This document shows, in pieces, positions 48,209-55,413 of a stretch of 64,000 nt of DNA. The translations under genes were made by a program, and so were the position numbers. Location: the NCBI GenBank assembly GCA_028279985.1, contig JANQMR010000018.1:62001-126000 (forward strand), given 5' to 3'. The notes below the pieces were generated by a model that was not told the DNA's origin, ran no database searches, and saw only the letters and a program-made list of their open reading frames with translations. This DNA comes from Woeseiaceae bacterium. GTDB lineage: Bacteria > Pseudomonadota > Gammaproteobacteria > Steroidobacterales > Woeseiaceae. Position 1 is the stretch's first letter; every line of letters starts with the position of its first letter.

Positions 48209-48574
48209 ATGATCAGGCGTTTATTCAATTGGCTTCGACCGGCCGGAACGGAATCCGCGGCGGTGCGGGCGAAACCCAAGTCGGCGGTCACGGCAAGGGT
48301 TCGGCTGCGCCCCCCCGCGCCGGCGGCAGACGAAGCGTCCGAAGACGACGCCGCGGTGGAGTTCGATGCGGAGGTCCACGGCCGAATCGAGAATGCCGGC
48401 CCCGGCAAGAACGTCCTGATCCAGAGTCGATACGTGCGCGAAGACACCGGTACGCACGAGACCCTGAAAATCCTCGACGACTCGCCGGTGGACAGCGACG
48501 AGGAAAGCGGCATCGATCCTTACAATACCGGCGAATTCGACCGTACCCGAAACTGGGACAAGCGATTCCGCTAG
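48209..48574 (+). CDS. Small hypothetical protein with conserved-looking C-terminal motif
   Basis: 121 residues starting MIRRLFNWLRPAGTESAAVR. The N-terminal part is basic, followed by a Pro/Ala-rich linker and an acidic middle; the C-terminus GIDPYNTGEFDRTRNWDKRF has the look of a short conserved motif (D-P-Y-x-T-G-x-F-D-R). No signal peptide, membrane helix or enzyme motif. A perfect CRP-type site lies upstream. Function unknown. Confidence 0.65.
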   Translation: MIRRLFNWLRPAGTESAAVRAKPKSAVTARVRLRPPAPAADEASEDDAAVEFDAEVHGRIENAGPGKNVLIQSRYVREDTGTHETLKILDDSPVDSDEESGIDPYNTGEFDRTRNWDKRFR

Positions 48575-48699
48575 CGAGTCCGCCGACCGCGGCCGCCGCC
48601 GAGTCCCCAAACCGCATCACCGTCCGGCCCGGATGTCCGAAAGTCCGGCCTGGTGTCCTGTCCCATGGTAGGCTGCCGACCGGATTGGGGGCGGCACAC

Positions 48700-49263
48700 A
48701 TGGGCCTTAGAATCAGCTTCGAACTCGACGACGACGATCTCAAGCATTTCCGGCTGATCATGCGTGAGGCGCGCAATGCCGCCGCGCGGGTCGCGCCCGA
48801 GGACATCGTCGCGGCCTGTGAGGATCTGCTCCGCTCGGCGAACGTCCGGGAAAGGACGCCGGCATTCATCGTCCAGAGACTCGACAAGCTCCGGCTGATG
48901 ATCGAGATGTTGTCCGACATCGAATGGCGTCTGCCCGAGGAAGAAGCCACTCGGGTGCTGAACGCGCTCGCCTACTTCGCCGAGCCCGAAGACCTGATCC
49001 CGGACGACATCCCGGGACTGGGTTTCCTCGACGACGCAATCATGATCGAGTTGATGCTGCGGGAGCTGTCGCACGAAATCGAGGCGTACCAGGATTTCTG
49101 TGCATACCGCAAGCGGACGAGCCCGGCCGACGCCGCCGGCACCGTCAGCCGCGAACAATGGCTCGACGATCGTCGCGGCAAACTGCAGTCGCGCATGCGC
49201 CGCAGACGCAGGCGAAGCGAGCAAAGCGACGGCGACCGCTGCGGATTGCGATTGTTCAGCTAG
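48700..49263 (+). CDS. YkvA-like (DUF1232) protein
   Basis: 187 residues from the ATG at 48700. An N-terminal helical region is followed by ALAYFAEPEDLIPDDIPGLG (about residues 89-108) and FLDDAIMIELMLRELSHEIE, the hallmark of the YkvA/DUF1232 family; in this copy the usual hydrophobic segment is acidic, so it is probably soluble. The C-terminus is strongly basic (GKLQSRMRRRRRRSEQSDGD), which suggests nucleic-acid or membrane contact. Function unknown. The TAG stop is inside the next repeat element. Confidence 0.75.
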   Translation: MGLRISFELDDDDLKHFRLIMREARNAAARVAPEDIVAACEDLLRSANVRERTPAFIVQRLDKLRLMIEMLSDIEWRLPEEEATRVLNALAYFAEPEDLIPDDIPGLGFLDDAIMIELMLRELSHEIEAYQDFCAYRKRTSPADAAGTVSREQWLDDRRGKLQSRMRRRRRRSEQSDGDRCGLRLFS

Positions 49264-49320
49264 GGAGCCTCCGCGCGGGTCTGGCAAGGCTCCCTAGGCC
49301 CTACCTGGCTCCTCCCTAGG
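49260..49320 (+). repeat. 3'-end repeat element, full copy after the YkvA-like gene
   Basis: CTAGGGAGCCTCCGCGCGGG, then TCTGGCAAGGCTCCCTAGG, then a second inverted end, ending CTCCCTAGG. It carries the TAG stop of the preceding gene and runs straight into the 15-bp tandem array. Confidence 0.8.
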
Positions 49321-49393
49321 ACCAGTCTGACGAGGACCAGTCTGACGAGGACCAGTCTGACGAGGACCAGTCTGACGAGGACCTGTCCCACGA
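49319..49393. repeat. 15-bp tandem array
   Basis: GGACCAGTCTGACGA occurs four times perfectly (starts 49319, 49334, 49349, 49364) and once degenerate (GGACCTGTCCCACGA, 49379-49393). The unit resembles the GTCTGGCGAGG half of the dispersed element that precedes it, so it probably arose by expansion of part of that element. No spacers, so not a CRISPR. The gap 49264-49436 holds no gene. Confidence 0.9.
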
Positions 49394-49436
49394 GCGGCTC
49401 GCATCATTCGCCGCGTCTTTTCGCGCCCGGCGAGCG

Positions 49437-49721
49437 TCAGGGCCAGTAATACCAGCCGGTCGCCAAGATCCCCACCCACATGGCGGCCTGCGCCAGGTAG
49501 CGCAGACGGTGACGGATCAGCAGGGTATAGAAACTCCCGGCCGAAACGACGGTCATACCGAGAAAGATCAAGGTGCTACCCGTGAGGGATCCGAATTCGG
49601 ACTGAAGACGCGGATGCTCACGGCCCAGGATCAGGAACACGATCAGCACGAAAAACAGGCTGATCGTAATGGCGACACAAGAGCCGAGAAGGAATCCGGT
49701 GACTGCGGTTAAAGGTCTCAT
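49437..49721 (-). CDS. Small integral membrane protein
   Basis: 94 residues with three predicted transmembrane helices: LTAVTGFLLGSCVAITISLF and FFVLIVFLILG near the start, STLIFLGMTVVSAGSFYTLL near 50-70, and AAMWVGILATGWYYWP at the C-terminus. No family recognised; it is conserved-looking in composition only. Divergent from prc with a shared ~120-bp promoter gap. Confidence 0.6.
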   Translation of the reverse strand: MRPLTAVTGFLLGSCVAITISLFFVLIVFLILGREHPRLQSEFGSLTGSTLIFLGMTVVSAGSFYTLLIRHRLRYLAQAAMWVGILATGWYYWP

Positions 49722-49843
49722 TGAATCTCTGCTGGGAATTTCCGCTGGTAAGCTGGCGGTTTATGCCAAATACGCCCTTGATCGGAGCGCCCCGGGCATC
49801 TAGCCTAGCCGGTGGAGTCGGCGCAAAATACCGCGAAACGTCG

Positions 49844-51967
49844 ATGGAGAAAACCTTGACCAGATTCTTGTCCCGTGCCCTTGCCTTGACATCCGGCGTC
49901 ATCGCCACCGCCGCCGTTTCATTCGCCGCCGTCGGCGCCCCGCTGGCGGACGCCGAAGCAGAGCTCCAACCCGAGCCGCGTCACGAGGACATCGGCGAAC
50001 TCGTCACGAACTTCATTCAGAAATCGCACTACCGGCACGTCACGGTCGACGACGATCTGTCGTCGCGGGTCCTGGATCGTTACCTGGAAGCGCTGGACGG
50101 CAACCGCATGTACTTCCTGGCGAGCGACATCGAGTATTTCGAGCGATACCGGCATGCGCTGGACGACGTGGTCAAAGGCAAGCCGCTCGACCCCGTTTTC
50201 GAGATGTTCAAGGTCTACCGGACACGGCTGCGCGACCGCCTGAACTTCGCCCTCGAGCAACTCGAAGCCGAGCCGGATTTCACGATCGGAGAAGAGTATC
50301 AGTTCGACCGCTCCGAAGCGCCGTGGATCGAAACGACGGCGGAGCTCGACGAAGTCTGGCGCAAACGCGTGAAAAGCGACGTGTTGCGGCTCACGCTTGC
50401 CGAGCAGCCCTGGGAAGAAAGCCAGGAGGTGCTCACCAAACGTTACAAGCGTGTGCTAAAGCGCATGGACCAGGTCAAAAGCGACGACGTGTTCGAAACC
50501 TTCATGAACGCTTTCGCGCATACGCTCGATCCGCACTCGAGCTACCTGTCGCCGCGCAATTCCGAGGAGTACCGGATTCAGATGAGCCTGTCGTACTTCG
50601 GCATCGGCGCTTCCCTGCAGACCGAGGACGACTACGTCCAGATCATCGGCATCATTCCCGGCGGGCCTGCCGCCATCGACGGCAAACTCAAGCCCAACGA
50701 CAGGATCACGGCCGTAGGCCAGGGCGAGGAAGGCGACATGGTCGACGTGGTCGGCTGGCGCCTGGACGACGTCGTCGAGCTGATACGCGGACCGGCGAAT
50801 ACGGCGGTTCGCCTGCAAATCATACCGGCGGGCGGCCTGCCTGGCAGTTCCGAAAAACTGATCAAACTGATTCGCGATCAGGTCAAGCTCGAGGAACAGG
50901 CTGCCAAGAGCAACATCCTCACGGTGCCGCGCGACGGCCGGGAGTGGCGGATCGGCGTCATCGAGGTGCCGAGCTTCTACCGCGACTACCGCGCGCTGAG
51001 TAACGGCGACAAGAACTACACGAGCACGACCAAGGACGTGAGACGCCTCATCGCCGATCTCGAGGACCAGGGTATCGACGGGCTGGTGATCGATCTCAGG
51101 GACAACGGGGGCGGCCACCTGACGGAGGCGACCGCGCTCACCGGCCTTTTCATCGACAACGGCCCGGTCGTCCAGCTACGCAATTCCAACCGCCGCGTCA
51201 GTCGCCTGGACGACCCGGACCCGGTCGCGCGGGTTTCGTACAACGGTCCGCTCGCGGTGCTGGTCAACCGCTTCAGCGCTTCGGCTTCGGAGATTTTTGC
51301 CGCCGCCATCCAGGACTACGAACGTGGCGTCATCCTCGGTCAGCGGACCTTCGGCAAGGGCACGGTGCAAAACCTGTACTCACTGGATCAGTACCTGAAA
51401 CCCGAGGGCGACAAGGGATATGGCCAGTTGACCCTGACCATCGGCAAGTACTACCGGGTGACCGGCGAAAGCACGCAACATCGCGGCGTCGACCCGGACA
51501 TCCCGCTGCCCTCTCCCATCGACGCCCAGGTGATCGGCGAAAGCGTCCGCGACAGCGCCCTGCCCTGGGATACGATCCAGACGACCCGTTTTCGCGCCGG
51601 CGAGCCCCTCGATACGACGATCTCATCGCTGACGGCGCGGCATGCGGAACGTTCGGAGGAAGATCCGAATTACCGTTATCTGATGGAAGAGATTCGTGAG
51701 GTCGAGGAAGCCCGTTCGCGCAAGACCATCTCGCTGAACATCGACGAACGGATTGCGGAACGGGAAGCGGAACGCGAGCGTGCCCTGGCCCGGGAAAACG
51801 AACGTCTTCACGCACTGGGACTGCAGCCGATCGAGTCGCTGGAGGACTTCGACGAAGGGGAACTGCCGGACATCCTGCTGGACCAGGCGGCCGCGATCGT
51901 CACCGATCTCGCGGCCTTGCGCGAAGTCGGCACGAAACCGGCCCACACGGCACAAGTTCGTCCCTGA
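49844..51967 (+). CDS. prc: Tail-specific (C-terminal processing) protease Prc
   Basis: Periplasmic S41 protease that trims C-termini of envelope proteins and degrades tagged proteins. 707 residues from the ATG at 49844, with a signal peptide (about residues 1-36, ending GAPLADA). The PDZ domain spans roughly 230-330 (SLSYFGIGASLQTEDDYVQI, IIPGGPAAIDGKLKPNDRI). The catalytic Ser/Lys dyad is in VNRFSASASEIFAAAIQDYE (about 475) and RTFGKGTVQNL (about 505). A DUF3340-like charged C-terminus follows. The frame is open further upstream but the signal peptide fixes this start. Confidence 0.95.
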   Translation: MEKTLTRFLSRALALTSGVIATAAVSFAAVGAPLADAEAELQPEPRHEDIGELVTNFIQKSHYRHVTVDDDLSSRVLDRYLEALDGNRMYFLASDIEYFERYRHALDDVVKGKPLDPVFEMFKVYRTRLRDRLNFALEQLEAEPDFTIGEEYQFDRSEAPWIETTAELDEVWRKRVKSDVLRLTLAEQPWEESQEVLTKRYKRVLKRMDQVKSDDVFETFMNAFAHTLDPHSSYLSPRNSEEYRIQMSLSYFGIGASLQTEDDYVQIIGIIPGGPAAIDGKLKPNDRITAVGQGEEGDMVDVVGWRLDDVVELIRGPANTAVRLQIIPAGGLPGSSEKLIKLIRDQVKLEEQAAKSNILTVPRDGREWRIGVIEVPSFYRDYRALSNGDKNYTSTTKDVRRLIADLEDQGIDGLVIDLRDNGGGHLTEATALTGLFIDNGPVVQLRNSNRRVSRLDDPDPVARVSYNGPLAVLVNRFSASASEIFAAAIQDYERGVILGQRTFGKGTVQNLYSLDQYLKPEGDKGYGQLTLTIGKYYRVTGESTQHRGVDPDIPLPSPIDAQVIGESVRDSALPWDTIQTTRFRAGEPLDTTISSLTARHAERSEEDPNYRYLMEEIREVEEARSRKTISLNIDERIAEREAERERALARENERLHALGLQPIESLEDFDEGELPDILLDQAAAIVTDLAALREVGTKPAHTAQVRP

Positions 51968-51991
51968 CGCCCACCGCTTGCGCCTTACTAC

Positions 51992-52021
51992 CTAGGTGTT
52001 ATACTCGACTATAACACTTAG
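51992..52021. promoter_or_regulatory. 30-bp dyad between prc and a small secreted-protein gene
   Basis: GTGTTATA-CTCGAC-TATAACAC is a perfect 8-bp inverted repeat (51996-52017) that extends to CTAG...TTAG with a single mismatch, giving 12-bp arms. It is 24 bp after the prc stop and 26 bp before the next start codon. It could be an operator or a hairpin at the end of prc; the AT-rich arms favour an operator. Confidence 0.5.
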
Positions 52022-52046
52022 ACGGCGGCAGTCTGCGGAGGTGAGC

Positions 52047-52571
52047 GTGAAGCACCAAAAGCCAGCAACGACCAAGTCGGCGGCCGTCGCCGTGAGCGCC
52101 TTGCTCCTACTGGTCGGGTCGCTGCCCGTTGCTGCGTCGACCGGCTTGTCCAAGTGTAATGTCGCGAAACGCGTTGAATCTTTCGCGGTCTCGCTGTCCG
52201 ATTTCGAAGCGCATATCGTGGATCGTGGCATCGATCGCGGCGCGACCGAGTCCGCGGCCGACGATACTGCGGATCAGCCGCAACCGCAACGAATCGCACC
52301 TTCCTCGAGCAAGGACGTCAAGGCCGCGGTACTCACCGAGCTCCTGGAGAAAACTGCCGCCGGTGAAAGCGACGCAATCCCGATCCCGCCGGCGACGGGC
52401 GCTCCGCTTGCCGAAGTCGTCACGCCGAACGCACCCGAGAACATCGACGAGGACGTAGATACCGAAGCGTCCAGCGGGCCTGCCGTCCGCGGTTTGTCCA
52501 CCCGGTTACCGGGCCTTTCCGAAGACGCGTCTATCCGGTTCCGGAGCCAGATGTACCGAACCGATATCTAG
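52047..52571 (+). CDS. Predicted secreted protein of unknown function
   Basis: 174 residues from a GTG at 52047, with GGAGG five to six bases upstream; an alternative GTG lies at 52041. The signal peptide (TKSAAVAVSALLLLVGSLPV then AAS) suggests export to the periplasm. The mature part is acidic, low in cysteine, and rich in Asp, Ala and Pro (for example PENIDEDVDTEASSGPAVRG). No domain recognised. The DNA around its stop shows an 11-bp direct duplication, CCGATATCTAG, that includes the TAG. Confidence 0.55.
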   Translation: MKHQKPATTKSAAVAVSALLLLVGSLPVAASTGLSKCNVAKRVESFAVSLSDFEAHIVDRGIDRGATESAADDTADQPQPQRIAPSSSKDVKAAVLTELLEKTAAGESDAIPIPPATGAPLAEVVTPNAPENIDEDVDTEASSGPAVRGLSTRLPGLSEDASIRFRSQMYRTDI

Positions 52572-52579
52572 ACCGATAT

Positions 52580-52608
52580 CTAGGGCCTCTGCACCAGCCT
52601 CACAGATC
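52580..52608 (+). repeat. 3'-end repeat element, short copy after the secreted-protein gene
   Basis: CTAGGGCCTCTGCACCAGCC followed by TCACAGATC matches the first half of the dispersed element. It is preceded by the duplicated CCGATATCTAG (52561-52571 and 52573-52583). Confidence 0.6.
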
Positions 52609-53596
52609 AGCGGGCAAGCACCGCCGACAGGTTCCAGTAGTTCTCCCCGAGCAGGTTGGCGTCGGAACGGCGTATCGCGCCGTTTTCTTCGATATCGAAA
52701 ACCGTGGCGACGGTGTCCGGCACCGGCGCTGCATCGTCATCGCTCTGGTACAGCGCCCCATCCGAGATCAGTATGGCCCGCTGCTTCAGCACGTCGGCAA
52801 TGTCGCTGAAATCGTCGAAGTCGTCATCGAGCTCGCGAATTCTCCGCAACAGGCGGTCGCAGTCCGCCTTACTGCCGTAACTGACGGCACCCGTGCTCTT
52901 GTCGTTGGCCTCCTTGGCCATGTCCACCATCCGGTCATTGTTGAAGTGCAGGTATAACTGCTGCGCAAACGCGATGATCATGAAATTGATCAAGCGCTTC
53001 GCAGGAATGTCCAACCCCTGTTGATCCGGCGGGGCGGCATCCCGAACCCGTCCGAGTTCCTCCTGCAAGGCGGCGTATCTGGCGCCGTGTTCGGCCAGGT
53101 GGCCTTCGATGTCCGCTATCGCCGCATTGACGGTGCGCCGGCGAAACAATCGGCTAAAGCCGCTCAAGGACTCCAGCCGTTCGATCTCGGCCCGGCGCCG
53201 GTCTTCCAGCGCCTCGATCTGTGCCAGCGCTTCGCCGGCTGCGCGTCCCAGCGCGGCAATCTTGCCGGCCCGTTGCTCCCGCCAGGCTTCCACGACCTTG
53301 TCATGCGCACGCCGCTCCCGCTGCTGTTTGAGCTTCTCGGCGAATCGTTCCAGCTTCCGGCGACAACGGTCGTAGAGACCTCGCAACTGGTAAGTAACGA
53401 CAACCGAGTTCACGCGTTCCGGATCGTAGAGCAGGCCCTCGAGATGCGCGAGCTGTTGCTCGACTCGCGCCTTCTCGCCCGCCTGTTCTTTGATTCGGTC
53501 CTGCAGGCGGTAGTTCTCCGAGCGCAGCCTGGAGAAGTCTTTCTTGAGTTCGGCACGGTTCCAGTACAGGTCCTTGAGCTTCTGGCTCTCCTGCAT
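52607..53596 (-). CDS. Coiled-coil protein of unknown function
   Basis: 329 residues from the ATG at 53596 (MQESQKLKDLYWNRAELKKD); a TTG at 53638 would add 14. Residues about 5-190 are heptad-rich coiled coil with many Arg, Glu and Gln (RERRAHDKVVEAWREQRAGK, QIEALEDRRRAEIERLESLS). The C-terminal ~130 residues are more globular (LINFMIIAFAQQLYLHFNND, ELDDDFDDFSDIADVLKQRA). No membrane segment. No family recognised; a structural or scaffolding role is only a guess. Confidence 0.65.
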   Translation of the reverse strand: MQESQKLKDLYWNRAELKKDFSRLRSENYRLQDRIKEQAGEKARVEQQLAHLEGLLYDPERVNSVVVTYQLRGLYDRCRRKLERFAEKLKQQRERRAHDKVVEAWREQRAGKIAALGRAAGEALAQIEALEDRRRAEIERLESLSGFSRLFRRRTVNAAIADIEGHLAEHGARYAALQEELGRVRDAAPPDQQGLDIPAKRLINFMIIAFAQQLYLHFNNDRMVDMAKEANDKSTGAVSYGSKADCDRLLRRIRELDDDFDDFSDIADVLKQRAILISDGALYQSDDDAAPVPDTVATVFDIEENGAIRRSDANLLGENYWNLSAVLAR

Positions 53597-53669
53597 CTCG
53601 TCCGGCACGTTGCCGAATATCGCCGTTCGACCCGTCAATTCCCAAACCTTTTGACATAATGAAGCAGTT

Positions 53670-53696
53670 GCCGCCGCTTGCCGGCGACGGCTTTTT
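53670..53696 (+). terminator. Intrinsic terminator-like hairpin on the plus strand
   Basis: GCCGCCGC, loop TTGCCG, GCGACGGC (one mismatch) followed by TTTTT. It lies in the 321-bp gap 53597-53917 between two minus-strand genes, with no plus-strand gene leading into it. The rest of the gap shows no convincing gene. Confidence 0.45.
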
Positions 53697-53917
53697 AATC
53701 TTGACGATTGAACGAACTCGAGACGCTGACTGAATCGACAGTTTCGACAACTGACGGCTATCCGGAACCTGTCTCAGAAGCGCTCTCAACAACGCACGGC
53801 CGCCGGACTCGTGCAGCGGCTGCCCGGTGTTGCCCGATCAATTCGTTGAATGAACCGGACGGGACGGTGGAATCAATGCTTGACAGGCCCTGGTTGACTG
53901 ACCCTGGTTGAGAAACA

Positions 53918-54376
53918 CTAGCGTTCGATGACGAGATGACCCTGCTCGATCAGGTAGTCGAGCCATTTGTTGAGAATCATGTTGCGCCGCCAGCGTTCGT
54001 TCAGTTCCTCGCGATGCTGGCGCATCAGGCGCCGCAACTCGGCATGCCGGTAGTCGTCGCCTCCCAGAGACAATGCCTCGGCGAGCCGGCCGTCGAGGTA
54101 GGCCCGTACCCTGAAATCGGGGTCGGCGACCGCGCCCTCGGCAGCGTCGAAATAATACGTCAGCGAAAGCGTCACCGTGTAACGGCAACGCTCGAGGATC
54201 TCGATGTGGAGATCGCAATCGCCGGCGACCGTCGATCGGTAGCACCCGTCCAGGCGTTGCAGTTCCGGCACCAGGTACAACAGGCGAAGATAGTTGCTCT
54301 CGTACAGCGACATCAGTCCGGCGAAACTGTTCGGCCTGACAATGGTCTCTGGTACGAGTCTGGAATCGAGCAACAT
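53918..54376 (-). CDS. DUF1249 family protein (YqiB-like)
   Basis: 152 residues from the ATG at 54376. The family pattern is visible: LMSLYESNYLRLLYLVPELQ near the N-terminus, ILERCRYTVTLSLTYYF in the middle, FRVRAYLDGRLAEALSL, and RNMILNKWLDYLIEQGHLVI at the C-terminus. Homologues such as E. coli YqiB are uncharacterised. The frame is open 13 codons further upstream. It stands between the coiled-coil gene and ppsR, all on the minus strand. Confidence 0.85.
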   Translation of the reverse strand: MLLDSRLVPETIVRPNSFAGLMSLYESNYLRLLYLVPELQRLDGCYRSTVAGDCDLHIEILERCRYTVTLSLTYYFDAAEGAVADPDFRVRAYLDGRLAEALSLGGDDYRHAELRRLMRQHREELNERWRRNMILNKWLDYLIEQGHLVIER

Positions 54377-54451
54377 GGCGGCAATATAGCACAGCCGAAC
54401 TCGTCCCCAAGGCAAGCAAATTGCGTTCCAAAACGTCTGTGAAAAAGCGCC

Positions 54452-55288
54452 TCAAGAGACTCGAACGCGTCGCTCTACACCGGTACTATCGAGGATTCGA
54501 CTGGCAATTTCCTCGACCGAAAACTCGGTGGTATCGACATAGGGAATTGCGTAACGCCGAAACAGCTTCTCGGTTTCACGGATCTCGAAGCGCACCTGCT
54601 GCGCCGATGAATACCGGCCGACCGCACGGCGTTCCTTGCGGATGTGACGCAGCCGGTCAGGGCCGATCGTCAGGCCGAACAGCTTGTGTTTTTGCTCGAG
54701 CAAGAAATCCGGCAGCCGGCCGCTCTCGAATTCGTCGTCGGTCAACGGATAGTTGGCGGCGTAGACACCGTAGGTCAGCGCCAGATACAGGCAAGTCGGC
54801 GTCTTGCCGGACCGGGAAACGCCAATCAGGATCACGTCGGCGACATCGTAACTGCGGCCGATGCCGCCATCGTCGTTGGCCAGTGCGAAGTTGGTTGCCT
54901 CGATGCGTTTCATGTAAGCCTCGATGTCGCTGACGCCATGCGCCCGACCGGGTTCGTGGGTCGGCGCCTCTTCGAACTCGGCTTCGAGCGGCGCGAGGAA
55001 TTCGTCGAAGATATCGAGGTGCAGTCCGTTGGCCTGGCGAACGATCGCCCGGACCTCATCCTGGACCAGGGTCGAGAATACGATCGGCCTTCGGTTGTCC
55101 GAATCGCCGGCAGCATTTATACGTACAACGGCGTCCCGTGCCTTGTCTTCGTTATCTATAAATGGCAAAGTCACTTGCCGAAAGACTTGGCCCGAAAACT
55201 GCGTGAGCAAGCTGTGGCCCAGCGTTTCCGCAGTAACTCCGGTCTGGTCTGACAAAAAAAACACAGTGCGCTCGTTGCGCTCGTTCAT
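54452..55288 (-). CDS. ppsR: PEP synthase regulatory protein (kinase/pyrophosphorylase, DUF299)
   Basis: Bifunctional enzyme that inactivates PEP synthase by ADP-dependent phosphorylation and reactivates it by Pi-dependent dephosphorylation. 278 residues from the ATG at 55288. Signatures are [20 protein letters not shown] (about residues 10-29), [24 protein letters not shown] helix near 120, the P-loop [20 protein letters not shown] (about 150-169), [10 protein letters not shown], and the C-terminal [18 protein letters not shown]. Divergent from ppsA, its target. Confidence 0.95.
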   Translation of the reverse strand: MNERNERTVFFLSDQTGVTAETLGHSLLTQFSGQVFRQVTLPFIDNEDKARDAVVRINAAGDSDNRRPIVFSTLVQDEVRAIVRQANGLHLDIFDEFLAPLEAEFEEAPTHEPGRAHGVSDIEAYMKRIEATNFALANDDGGIGRSYDVADVILIGVSRSGKTPTCLYLALTYGVYAANYPLTDDEFESGRLPDFLLEQKHKLFGLTIGPDRLRHIRKERRAVGRYSSAQQVRFEIRETEKLFRRYAIPYVDTTEFSVEEIASRILDSTGVERRVRVS

Positions 55289-55347
55289 TGGCCCAGTCCT
55301 CGCTCTGCGGCGTCTGCGGATCGCTGCACTCGTACCTGTGTGCCGCC

Positions 55348-55399
55348 GATTGTCCATGTCTTGCAGGGGAACAGATTGTCCATGTCCTGCTAGGGAACA
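55348..55399. repeat. 26-bp tandem duplication in the ppsR-ppsA gap
   Basis: GATTGTCCATGTCTTGCAGG and six more bases (55348-55373) are followed directly by a second copy with two changes (55374-55399). The second copy ends 14 bases before the ppsA start, so it includes the region of its leader. It may alter promoter or ribosome-site spacing for ppsA or ppsR. Confidence 0.85.
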
Positions 55400-55413
55400 C
55401 AAGGGAGCTGAAC

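Noticed and set aside
49319..49393. CRISPR array
   Set aside because: The repeat unit is only 15 bp, there are no spacers between units, and no cas genes are nearby. It is a simple tandem repeat.
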